In this document: piece after piece, positions 1 through 11,052 of the stretch
Layout: each line of letters starts with the position of its first letter
How positions within the stretch are numbered: position 1 is the stretch's first letter
From: Golubevia sp. BC0850
Taxonomy: Eukaryota > Basidiomycota > Exobasidiomycetes > Golubeviales > Golubeviaceae
Assembly: GCA_012976225.1 (NCBI GenBank)
Contig: JAAVVG010000007.1
Coordinates: 744,001 to 808,000, forward strand
Reading direction: 5' to 3'
DNA length: 64,000 bases
Notes under the pieces: generated by a model
What the model was told of the DNA's origin: nothing
Seen by the model: the letters and a program-made list of their open reading frames with translations, nothing else
The model's database searches: none
Program-made: the position numbers and the translations under genes

Positions 1-505
1 CTTGTTCGGTGTAGTTGTGCCTTGTTTCCAGGAAGAAGTCTTGAGATTGGGCACGCAAACTAAACGGAGCCTCACAACTTCATTTTCCATTCCCAGCCTG
101 AAAACTCGCGAGCTCCATGACCACGCACGAAAGGAAGAGAAGAACAAAATCGGTTGGACGGAAGGACACCTGAGAACACCAAGAGAGAAGACTGTGGAAA
201 TTTACATGGGCATGAATCAAAGAGGGTGAGGAGAGGAGGGAGATTAGGGTTCGTGAAAAGAGAGGAGAGAAAGAGAGAGAGAGAGAGGCAAGATGCTGAG
301 AAAGGGAATACTAGCGTTCTGTCTTGAAGTCTTCGAACGTTTTTCGAGAAGAATCCCCAGAGCTCGTCATCAAATCTATCAACTTTAACTGGATCTAATG
401 TGTTCTCCCATAATCTATCGTTATACTCCAAGGTCATAAGAGATCGTGTAGCTGGAGGGTTGAAGTTCGAATCTTCCACCTCGGAAATCTAGCTCTGAAA
501 AACTC
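1..505. other. Non-coding window edge and Rab5 3' flank
   Basis: No gene is supported here. The stretch lies downstream of the minus-strand Rab gene and holds a GA-rich microsatellite near 258-292. A minus-strand open frame at 72-479 has no recognisable domain and a low-complexity Leu/Ser middle; it is probably transcribed 3' flank. Confidence 0.5.
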
Positions 506-2427
506 TTAGCAGCAGCCACCGCCCTGAGCGTTGTTTCCACCCTGAAGGTTGACTTTCTTCTGACCACCAGAAGGATTGATAGAGCTTCCACCTCTTCCGC
601 TACTTCGATTCTGAGCTGCAGCGGCTTGTTCTAGAGGGAGTTTGTGGGCGATTTGAGAGAAGAGTTCCGAGACGTTGATCGAATCCTTAGCTGAAGTTTC
701 CAAGAAGAGGAGACCTTCTTCAGCAGCATATTGAGCGGCAGTCTTTTTGAGATCCGGGGATGCAGAGATGGAGAAGATAAAGTCAGTCTATCAGATTCTC
801 GAATTGAAGGGAAGTCGATTGGAGAGACCCGGTGACCCCTGCTCGCTGCAGAATTCAAGCTTTGATAGCTGCTGGATCCTATATGGGCTCACAAACCATC
901 TTCTATCTCAAAAATTGAAGAAGAGCTCAAACGAAAAAGGATCGTGGGATCGAGCTTCTCAGCCTGTTCTCCTTCTTCTCTTGCCATGCCCTCCCCGACA
1001 AGACCTAACAGTACATAGAGTCCACAATTAATTCTACTCACCTCTTCTTCGACTCCCCTCCTACCCTCTGCCAAATCCAGCTTATTTCCAGCCAGAGCGA
1101 TCACGATGTTTGGATCAGCTTGACGCTGCAATTCCCTAATCCATTGCTTCGCTTTTTCTAGAGTTGATGGTTGAGTGATATCATAGACGACGACCTGGTA
1201 GAGAAAGGGATCGAAGAGAAGGGCAGAGTAAAGTTTTAGTAAGTAAATAAAAGGTAGTAGCTTGATCTCTGAGCTTCTCCTACTACGGAGATCGCTCACA
1301 GCGCAGTTTGCATTACGGTAGTACATTGGAGCAAGAGATCTGATGGGTTGAGGAGGGAGGTGAAGGGGAATGTCAGCGAGTTGAAAGAGTTTGGGCTACT
1401 GCGTCGGCTGCTGATAAGGACCACTCAGCCTGATTCGATACATCGAGTTGACTCTCGAAAGCGGGACCTTGAATCAACTACTGCATATACTTGCAGAGTA
1501 ACGAAGAGATGGTTATTGATTTACTTGAGAGCATTTCCCAATCACCTCACAGCTGGAAGGGATCTCTCCTCCTTTATCTTTGCCAACTCCTACCCTCCCT
1601 ACCCTCGTCACACAAAGTTCAACTTGAGCTGCATAAACGCTGTCTCCAATCCTAATCGAAATCCTCATCGAAAAGGAATGATGCTCACCTATACCTCTCT
1701 TGTCCAGCGGTATCCCAAATCTCAAACTTGACTGTGGTTTCATCTACTGAGATGGTTTGTGTTAGGAAGGCGGCTGAATGAAGAGCAATTCCAAATAGAG
1801 GGTTCGTTCAAGTTGAATTTGAATTCGATTTCGTAAGGATTTAGAACGAAATCAAGAGAATTGGATGAGAGGAGGATGAGAAATGAGGAGAAGGGAGATG
1901 GAATTGCGCAGTGAGATGATTCGGGTGAGATTACGATGGGAAAGAGGGAAGTGTGAGGAAGGATAATGATGAATAGATCAGCATGCTTGCAAAGAGATAA
2001 TTCCCCGAGGAGAGATCGGAGACAGGATTCAAATTCGATGTTTGATGGGTGGGAGGGGTCTGGTCTTCATGGGGCAACTTCTCCTCCCCGTCCAGATTAA
2101 GCATGCTCATTCTGATTTGAAGGGATCTCGAATGAAATGATCCATTCTATTCTTTCAATTCCAGTCAATCTCCTATTAGTTCTTGAAGCCTTGTGGCTGA
2201 CTGCTTTGGGATTCAAGCTTGAAATGCAACTCACCTCCGATTGTACTCTCTCTGAAGTCATCGAACTGATCTTTGACGAATCTGAGAACCAGAGATGATT
2301 TCCCTACTGATGATTCCCCTAATAGAACGAGCTTGAAAGAGAGCATGAAGCTTTGATCTGAATGCGGTGGTGGTGGTTGAAAAGGAACCTCTGCTGAAAC
2401 AACTTTGTCTCTTCCTGAAAAACCCAT
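506..2427 (-). CDS. Rab5-family small GTPase (Ypt5/Vps21-like)
   Basis: Small GTPase of early endosomes and endocytic vesicle fusion. The spliced product shows the P-loop GESSVGKSS, then FRESTIGG and [15 protein letters not shown] (switch I region, Rab5-typical), WDTAGQERY (switch II), NKLDLAEG (NKxD base-binding motif) and METSAKDS. The tail ends in GGGCC, the double cysteine for geranylgeranylation, and its stop is at 506. At least five exons: the first ends in STIGG near 2235, the second covers about 1685-1775, then [13 protein letters not shown] near 1290-1330, the VVVYDITQ to GVEEE block near 1045-1200, and the last exon down to 506. The start at 2427 adds about 26 residues before the core; an internal Met just before LSFKLVLL is an alternative. 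It diverges from the Mei2-like gene across 140 bp. Rab5-type is preferred over other Rabs because of the switch I and [14 protein letters not shown] sequences. Confidence 0.93.
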
Positions 2428-2566
2428 CCATCTATTCTTCCAAAATCATCTAATTCCTCTTCAATTCAAACAAAATTAGGATCAAACAGCTTGGATTGGA
2501 CAACAGAACGCTCAGAGATCCATTCATCATCATTCAGAGAAGCATTGACGATCACAGCCTCAAGCC

Positions 2567-5339
2567 ATGAGTCGTCCTTCTCCCACCTACCATCCTTACG
2601 ATGGTTACGCAGCTCCTACATCCTCAAACAACTCCTCTCACAACCGTACCCCTTCAGATCAGTCTTTCCTTCCTGATAGACCAGCTCAATCCTCAAATGG
2701 TCGTAATTTCTCTTCTGAGAGGGGAGGTAAGAAGAGAGGTGGAAGAAGAGGTCGCAGAGGAGACAGTCCTCCTTCAAGGGGAGGCGAGGGTCCAGGTCCG
2801 TCTCGTTCTGGAGGTAGAGGTGGTCATGGGAGGCACGATCCATATGAAAGGAGCTCTGGAAGAGGTGGTTCCAGAGGAGGAAGGAGGAGAAGCTGGGAGG
2901 ACAGACAAGAACCCCATCCTTCCTCCTACCCCGTCGCTGGTCCTCCACTCCGAGTAGAGCCAGTAGTCAGAGCAACTGGAGCAAATCAGCAATCTCAAAA
3001 CCCTTATCCTTACTCTCGGGAGCAGGGTCCACCAGCTCAGCCTTCTTACTATGGTCAACCTCCTCAACCTCAACCTCCTCAACCCGTCGTAGTGGGTTAC
3101 GGATCTTCTCAAGGTAGGCATCGATATTTTTTTCTCGGCAAATTTGGATGATGCAGATTTCATGAGTGGATTTGGGGTTTGAATCGGCTGAGTCACAGGC
3201 TGCTTCCGTCTCCTCGGTCATCATGAAAGATCTCTTTTCTTTCTTGTCTCCACTCGAGTCTGGAGATCTTTCGGGCTCTCTCTAACACTTTCCATCAGTG
3301 CCTGGTCATCACTATATTCCTAGTCAATGTGGGCTTGGGCCACGCTCAGTCTGCATGAAAGGCCAAGCATGGCTTCTCTCACCTTTGATTCACTCACCTT
3401 TAACTTGTCATTGACCCTATGCCCCGTTTCGCCTCCTTGGATTCTCTTGTCTTCTCCTCCCTTCCTTGCTCGCCTCCTCGACTTGCACTTGCACCTCGCT
3501 TCCCCACTCTTTCTAACAGGCCCTCCTCCTTCAACTTATTCTCAATACTCAGCACCGCCTCCCAGTAGTTCAGACTACAGTCGCTATGCTCCACCTCCAG
3601 CTCAAGGCTACTCTCCTACCATCTCTTACGCTCCACCTCCTCCGGCACCTTTGCCTCCTCCACCTCCAGCTTTGCCTCTCTCGCGTCCGCCTCCTCACTT
3701 TGCTCTCCGTGATTTCCCTTGCAGAGCTATCCGAATCACTTCCAGAGGCTCGGCGGTGGATCGTTTGGATCTTGGAACAGTCTTCTCGATCATGGAAAGA
3801 GATGCTGGAGAGATCAAGAAGTGGTGGAAAGAGACAGATAGAGCTGGCACAATTCTGGGAATCAGTTTCGTGAGTTTGAGTCTTTGAGCAGTCGAACCTT
3901 GACGCGTACATTCAAAGGATTGACTAGGTTGACCTCTTTCTTTCATTTCTCTTCTTTCTGGTAACCTGCAGTGGGACACCCGGACAGCTTTGAAAGCCAG
4001 AGAGATCTTCGAAAGATGGGACACAAGAGCTGAGAGGGTGAGCAAAGCTTTAACACAACGAAGACTCCCTTCTCACTTTGACGATCCCAACCTCATTTAT
4101 TTCTATCTTTCTCTTTCTTACTTTACCAGCTCGACGTTGACTTCGGAATGCCAATTCCAGAGAGAAACTTGGGAAGAGCTGGACCTGAACACGATCAGGG
4201 AACTCTTTTCTGCTTCGCAGCTGGAGTGAGCGGAATGGCCACGAATCCTGATCTCACCGACAATTACTTCTATTCGATCTTTGCTCCTTTTGGAGAGCTA
4301 CGAGAGATCAGGCCTTTCAAATCTCAAACCAACGCTAGATTCATCGAGTTCTATGATTCGAGAGCTTGTTACGAGGCTCATGACAAGATGTCAGGCGTCT
4401 CGTTCGGTCAACCTCCTGCTCGCTGGGACATCAAGTTCGCTTGGGACTTGGTCGTCTCTGCTCGAGATGGGATCGCAGCTCCGACTCCTCTTCCCGGTCC
4501 GCCTATTCATCGTGGTCCACCCAAGACTCCTTCGCCCGATCTCTATGGAGGTGAACATAGGATCTCTCATCATCCCTACCCTCAACACGAAAGTCACCAT
4601 CATCAGCAACCGCCTCATCTATCTCAATCCTATCAGCATGGCCCTCCAACCTACCAACAACCACCACCTCATCGTCCTTCGTCGCCGCCTCCTCAGCCGC
4701 AATACAATTCTCGTCCTCCGCAACTTCCACATCAACAGCCTTCTCCGGATTCGTACCATGCCGCCTCCAGAACTTCGGGTTCTGAGTACTCGCAGTGGCC
4801 AGGAAGTCCTAACGCTCGACCTTCGTCCAATCCTTACGAGTCCAGGTCGCCCAGACAGGCTCAAAATGGAGGGTATGGCTCTCCTCCTAATAATGGACAG
4901 TCCTCTCAACGACCTCCTGCAGTCAGTGCATGGGAGGCGAAGAGAAATCAGGATGCAGAGAAGGAAAGGGAGAGATTGGAGCAAGCTCAGAAGGTTCAAC
5001 AGGTGAGTTTTGGGGACGCAGCAGATGTCGTAATTACAAATTTCCTTGGGCCTTTCTCTGACTTCCTTTTCTTCTCCGTTTTCTTCTCTTCAGCTTCTCG
5101 CTGCTCTCAAAAAGCCAAATGAATCCGGTTCTCCTGCTGCTCCTCAATCTGCTCCACCACCACCTCCTGCCGCCCCAGCAGCTCAGGGATTTCAAGGAAT
5201 TCTCGATTTCTTGGTGAGTAGAGTCTACAGGAATCGAGAGGTCTCTCCCTACCTCTGTTCTCAGTCTGACCTAACCCTTTCTGCCTCTACTCGACTACTA
5301 CCTCACTCTTCGCAGGCTCAACAAAAGCAACAAGGGTGA
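2567..5339 (+). CDS. Mei2-like RRM RNA-binding protein
   Basis: Likely cytoplasmic or nuclear RNA-binding protein. Exons by splice signal and frame: 2567-3113, 3520-3869, 3972-4037, 4130-5002, 5094-5213 and 5316-5339. The N-terminus (about 180 residues) is Arg/Gly- and Pro-rich with RGG-like clusters, followed by a PPPAP-rich linker. The first RRM-like unit contains AGEIKKWW and GTILGISFWDTRTALKARE; the second contains FGELREIRPF and ARFIEFYDSRACYEAH. This spacing matches the two N-terminal RRMs of Mei2-like proteins. After the second RRM comes a long Pro/Gln/His/Ser-rich tail. I see no third, Mei2-specific RRM, so this is Mei2-like rather than Mei2 itself. Intron 1 (3114-3519, 406 bp) is four to six times the usual local length. 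In family members these RRMs bind RNA in meiotic or growth control; that role here is inference. Confidence 0.75.
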
Positions 5340-5757
5340 TTGCTTATGTTCTATCTAAGTCTTCTTTTCCTTGTCGTTGTCGTTGTCGTCGTGGCTTCTG
5401 ATCGCAGATTGTAATACTCTATTGTTGATTTGGTAATATTTTGTATCTTCAGTCGTGGCGAGTAATAGTTCGAAGCTGGAAGCCCAGATCTAAGAACGGA
5501 AAGTGATGGTAAAAATTGAGATAAAAGTACAAGACTTGAGGTGATTCTAAAAGAGCTGAGGTGGTCGGAATAAGCGCAAGGGGAGGCGGAAAGGGTACGA
5601 TGAAAGGAGAATCGAATCCAGAGAGAACGATTCAAGCCGGACATTCTCCCTTGAGACTGTTTCCAGGACTTCAAGCGAGAGACAAAAGAGTAAGAAGGAG
5701 GAACATAGGAGATCAGCCGCATCCGTCTGATTCACATTCTTCGCACCTTGGAGCAAC

Positions 5758-8534
5758 TCACAACTTCTGAGCGTAACCACTCTTGCTTCTAGGTTCGGTC
5801 CAAGTGGTGAGATCAGGATCTAAGTATAGAGAGATTAGGTGGAGATTCAGCGTCTCTCTCAAAGGTAGGAACCAGAGGAAATGAGAGACTCACTGTGGTA
5901 AGCTTCCCAATGACGCTCGATGTACTGCTGAGTTTCCATTGCTGGAGGAGAGCATCCAATGTTGATGGCGTCTTCGGGCTGCCAAACCCGTATCCAGTCT
6001 ATCAGAAAGTGACCCGGGAATTGGAGTCTGTCCCAGTCGGTGAACTGAAGAAAGACGTAGAGATGTAAGATGGTCAGTCGTTTCCTCGACTTCTCCAATA
6101 TTTCCATTTCTCGACCCTGTTTACTCCATTTCTTTCATTAGACCTGCACTCACGCTGAAACCACTCGAAATCCCTAGATTGATTATCAGATACATCGGTT
6201 CATCCGGAATATGCCGCTGTCCGATCTCAGTAGCAGCGTTGGGCCCCAACGCTTTTGAATCCAGTCTCCATGCAGGGGATGAAGATCTCGTCCAGGTGAC
6301 GTGAGAATCTGGACCATCTCCAGGGACGTATTCAAAGCCATACGTGTCAAAGTAGTTATCACTGAGTTCGTATGCCCCTTGATCTGTTGTGACAAGAGCT
6401 GAGGCAGCCTGCTGGTAGCTGAAGCGTCAACGTAAATAGAAGGTGTTCAAGTCAGCTAGATGATCTAAACGCATTAAGATTCTGAAGACTGGCTAGTTTC
6501 ATCCTTAGATTCAAACAATCTACTCACACGGCACCTTTGTAGTCGTTCATCTCCGTCGCATTGTCGTAGATTGTGACGTGCTCGGTTTGTATGTTGAATC
6601 CGTCGTCGAAAGGAGCGAGTTGCATCGACATGGAGACATGACCTAGATCACCAGGGGCTCTCCCTGCTTCAGCTTCGATCACGTCGATCTCTGGTGCTGA
6701 ACGACCTTTCCAGGTTCCATCTGGATTCTTAGGTCCCGGATGATCTAGATCAGAGGCACAGGTACAGCGAGACAGGCGCTGGCCTGGAAGATAAGAGAGC
6801 GTCCCACTATAACGTTCTGGGAAAGCTCCACTTTGTTCAGCAGCGACTGGACCTCCTCCAGGATGGGTCTGATTTGGTAGAGTCCCAACATCGCATTCGT
6901 TGTAGGAGTAAGGCCACCTAGACAGTTGGAGAGGAAGTGGAGAGCGGACACGAGGCATTAAGCAACACTTCCAAGAGGCCACTTTGACGCTAGAGATTTA
7001 TTCGATTCAATTCTCACTCTCCGAGCTGGAGAAGAGAACTCACATTCCATCGGTAGTAGCTCCATAGCCAGCTCTTCCTAGATTTCCCATAGTCCACACA
7101 GCTTGTTGAAAAAAGGGAGAAAAAAGAGATTCCAGTCAGCACAAAGGGACCAAAGTTTAAGGAGTCAACTCAGTTTCGTTTTGAGAACGGATTTTTGATT
7201 TGTACAAACCAGGCCACAGTCCAGAGGTGGTAGGAGAACCAGGTAGACGAACAGAAACTTCGACACTGAAATGAAGTAGATAGGATCAGACACCTTGCTC
7301 GAAGCTACTCTGTCTGAGCAAATTCAGAGATTCAACTCACTGTCCAGAGGTGAAGCAGAACTTGTTCCTGAAAAGAGAGTGGAAAAGAGAGAGCGAGAGG
7401 GAAAGAAAGTGAGAAAGGAGGAGAGCAGCTCGTTAGTCTACCCAGTCTGCTCGTCCACTTGTGGTGCGAACCCACTCGAAGTACTCACCAGGTAGAGATC
7501 ATTCCACCCCTGAAGTTGAGACCATGATTTGGCTGTTCAGATAGAGTGATCTTTAAAGCCCCTGCCTCCGTCGTGACTGCAGACGGGTCGTACCTGACAG
7601 AAGAAACAATCTGTCAAAACCTGTACCTCCTTCCTGCTCGAAACTCAAACTGAAATGACTGACCACTCATAATTCAACGTCACCCAGTAGTGAAGGTCGG
7701 CTGCTTCCCAAAATGGGTCGTCACCCGGGTAGAAGGACCTTCCCTCGACGTTGAACTCATCCGAGAAAACGAGTCTCATCGGCTTTCCGTCGAGGCCAAT
7801 CTTGGTTCGAGCTTCCAAAGGTGTATCTGGATCAATCAAAGATCTAACCTCATCCAATTCCGCAACCTGACCACTATCATTCGCGCCTCCAAGATTCAAA
7901 CTCCCAATCTTGACGGGCGGATCTCTCTGAATGTAGTGGAAGATCGGGTATCTGAGATAGAGTTTGTGCAGCGTAAGCGAATGAGATTTACATTCTAACA
8001 AGTAGCTACTCACCCAATAAAAAGGCCCAGAAGACCCAGAATCACCAAGAGAATTGTCCCTAAATTCAAGCAACCTCTTCCAGTCAACATAGTCCCTCTA
8101 CGCTCCTTTCCCGCCCCCTTCGCAACCTTCCCATCAGGGCTATAACTGTAGGATTCTTTGTCTGGCTGATGCATCTCGTCATCACTTTCCATTCCATCTT
8201 CGGCAAAAAGGACGAAGCCGCTATCCTTCGGGTTGGCACTCAAATAATACGTTAGAGAAGATGAAGAAGAGTAGGAGGGAAGTTCACTCTCGGTTCTGGA
8301 ATGCTCAATCCTTGCTTTGCTCGGTGTAAGATTGGACTCAGAGAAAGATCTTGGAAATGGAGCTTGGGTGAGCTCGACCTCTAAGTGTTGCGGATGTCGA
8401 GTTTCTGTTGCGAGTGGAGGTGGCCTTTGAGGTCTTCTACTTCTGTATCGTCTTGAAGAAGAGTAACCATAGGCATAGTCTGGAATGGAGGAAGTAGAAT
8501 AGGACTGGGAATGCGAAAAGCCGCGCGACGCCAT
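5758..8534 (-). CDS. GH16 beta-glucan synthesis protein (KRE6/SKN1-like)
   Basis: Type II membrane protein of the KRE6/SKN1 family, needed for beta-1,6-glucan of the fungal cell wall and acting in the secretory pathway or at the plasma membrane. The first exon (8534 to about 8015) encodes a cytosolic Ser/Arg-rich tail of some 150 residues, then a single membrane helix (ILLVILGLLGLFIG). The lumenal GH16-like domain follows over about eight further exons: LVFSDEFNVEGRSFYPGDDP, GLWPAVWTMGNLGRAGYG, the catalytic signature PEIDVIEAE (both Glu present), and WDRLQFPGHFLIDWIRVWQP. The C-terminus DLTTWTEPRSKSGYAQKL resembles the end of KRE6. Length and domain order fit the family. It is tail-to-tail with the Mei2-like gene (420 bp apart). 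Confidence 0.92.
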
Positions 8535-9090
8535 CTGGCGCGAGTTTGAGGTGTGAGATTGACGTAAAAGGCGGTCTCCGAAGTCCTTTTGAGAGAGAAC
8601 TGAGGTATTGATGGGGGATTAAGAGAGTCTGGAAGAAGTGTGAGGGAGAGTAAGGAGTGGTATGGCAGAAAGAAGGAGAATATCAAAGGATTACACTCAC
8701 AAGAGCATCAAGCGACCAAGGACCGTTGTGAGATACCGGTCTTACCCCACCCCACTCCCTCTTTCCTTGAAATTTAAATGAAAGTTGTGCCCTTGGTGGC
8801 GGAGAGAGGAGAGGAAATCTTCTCTGAGTACATAGCGCCAAGAGAAACAAGGGGTACTTGTCTCGAAACCCCTTGAAATAACTCCAAGTTGGAAGGCTAC
8901 CTTAGCCCTAGACGCTTCTTAGAGCTCTTCCTTAGAGACCTCGTCATGTATTCAATACCAGCCTTTTCCCTCAGGTCTGTGTTCTTTCGAAAGAACTAGC
9001 TTTCACGAAGATTGTAGCACATACAATGCTTTGAACCCAGGACACCTCGAATCTCTCGCCAAAGGTCGCTTCCTTTGGCGAATCCCCACC
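8535..9090. other. Intergenic, GH16 promoter and SRP19 3' flank
   Basis: Upstream of the GH16 gene and downstream of SRP19; both run on the minus strand. No coding region, repeat or RNA gene is recognised. Confidence 0.5.
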
Positions 9091-10446
9091 TTAACCCCTC
9101 CCAACTCTAACCATCTTCTTCCTCCCTCTCCTTCCACCCATTCCATATTTCTCCCTCTCTTTCTTCTGCAATTCTTCCCATTCTCTCTTCTTCTTCTCTT
9201 CTTCCGTCTCCTCTTTACCACCTGTGATCTTCCCCTTCCCATCGTCTTCATCATCGTCTCCTCCCATCATAGCATTCATCATCCCAGCCATTCCACCCAT
9301 CATTCCACCATCCCCTCCACCTGATCCGTCTCCTGAAACGATTCCGGCTTCTTGAGCGGGAGAATTAGGCGGTAGTCTTTCCGTGATTGGAGGATAAGTG
9401 AGAAGTTTGTTTCTTGCAAGAATTGGATTCTTAGGACCAGATTTTGAGGTCGAGTTCTTTGAAGAGGTAGATTTGGATTTTGAAACGACGTCCATCTTGT
9501 CGGAAGACTTTTTGGATTTCTTTGAGGTTGAAGGAGGAGTTGGTAGAGGAGGAGGTTTTGAAGAAAAGGATTGAACTCCTAGAGCTAGGGAATTGATAAG
9601 AGCTCTCTCTGGGAGAAGGTAGCAAGGGGAAAAAAAGTCAGAAAGTGATATAGATGAGGGAGCCCCAAAGAGGGTCAGAAGAGGGTTAGTCTTTGACCTG
9701 AAGAAGTGGGCACCTTCCTTCCCTTGCTCCAGAATGAAATTTGAACTCACTGCCAGAGATTCCATTGACTAGATCGTCCATGCAGATCTTGACCCTTCCT
9801 GGGTTCTCCCAATCTTGAGGATGAGTTTTGTAGGGCTGCGAGTGGAGATGGTAGAAAGGAGGGAGGAAGCCATGATAAGGATTCTGGAGCAGCCGCTGTC
9901 GACTTGCACCTGCGATTCTCTTATATTGCACTAAGCTGCTTCATTTCACTCTAGCCTGATCAAGGGGAGATGCTCCTTTATGCTCTCGCTAGCCAGCATA
10001 TCCTTTTGGTGGTTGGCTCCTGCCCACTTTCCAACCCAATCCACCTCATCTACCTATTCAGCTGTTCAATGACTCACCTCATGAACCACCTTCCACCCCA
10101 TCGAACTAGCCACTTTGGCGATGTGAAGACTCTGTGGGAACAGAGAAGCTTTCTCGTAGTTCACCCTTCTCGCTCCATCACCATACTTCTTCTTTGCATC
10201 AAAGTAGATCGGATAGATCGCAGTCCAGTTCTTGTGAAGAGCATCCTTTCCTTCTTCTGAGTCTTTCGCTTGACGTGGAATGGCTTGAGAGGAGGGAGCT
10301 GAGGCAGTGGGAGCTGATGGTAGATCAAACTGTTAGGACGGAGGAGAGTGAGGATGAGACTGCTGCTGGCAGGGATTGGAGTTGATTGAGTGAGTCTTGC
10401 AACGAGTACTCACATCGAAATCATCATCAAAGTCTTGATCAGCCAT
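9091..10446 (-). CDS. Signal recognition particle subunit SRP19 (Sec65-like)
   Basis: Protein of the SRP ribonucleoprotein that clamps helices 6 and 8 of SRP RNA and lets SRP54 bind, for ER targeting. Exon 1 starts at 10446 (MADQDFDDDFDV). Exon 2 (about 10090-10325) holds WTAIYPIYFDAKKKYGDGAR and VASSMGWKVVHE, the canonical SRP19 fold start. Exon 3 contributes YKTHPQDWENPGRVKICM, the conserved HP.DW.NPGRV motif. The last exon encodes a Lys/Ser-rich tail with NPILARNKLL, then a Gly/Met-rich run (GGMMGGMAGMMNAMMGG) and an acidic-basic end; such an extended tail is common in fungal SRP19. The upstream gene on the same strand is ProRS, 600 bp away. Confidence 0.88.
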
Positions 10447-11052
10447 GATTCAAGAAATCGATGGTGGGGTGAGGAAGCCGCAATCTTTGCTTCCTGCTGA
10501 TCGCTTTTAAGTCGTCGACTTCCTTCCATTCACTACCAAATCGAATTCTACCTCTTGGTTGACAGAAGAGACACTTAGATTGAGAATGTCATCACAGGTA
10601 TAGGATTCATCTCAAAAGAGTTCAAGCGTTCAATACAGAATCTTCCATGTCTCCGTCTCTGTCATCCAACAGAAGCTGAATCACTGAGAGCCGACTCTGT
10701 CCTTCGGTTATCAGTTTTTGTGATTTTGCGAGCTCAAAGGATGAAGTGAGAGCACCAAGAACGCTTGTCGTACCGATGAAGAGCTTACATCGTTCTCCAT
10801 CCACGTTTCCACGAACTGACTGCTCCATGAACTGAAGTGAAATGACTGCTAACCATCTAAGTTTGAAGATACGAGAAATGTGTTATCTACAGCTGAGGTG
10901 TTGGACAATACATGTCAAAAACTTCCAGGTGTTGGAAAGGTCAAATTGAGGAATTTTGAGATGGTGTGGCGTCAGAGAATAAAGTAATGGTGACTTGAGA
11001 GAAGTAGAGAGGAAGTGAGAAGCTATGAACGGAAAACCTCTGAGCTTTGCCC
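10447..11052 (-). other. Intergenic with a 68-codon open frame
   Basis: Between ProRS and SRP19. A minus-strand open frame at 10622-10828 (starting MEQSVRGNVDGERCKLFIG, ending MEDSVLNA) has no domain I recognise. It could be ProRS 3' flank, SRP19 5' flank or a small gene. Support is weak. Confidence 0.25.

Noticed and set aside
425-460. tRNA-like B box (GTTCGAATC)
   Set aside because: No matching A box or acceptor stem could be formed around it.
72-479. Minus-strand 135-codon open frame at the window edge
   Set aside because: Lies in the Rab gene 3' flank, low complexity, no domain.
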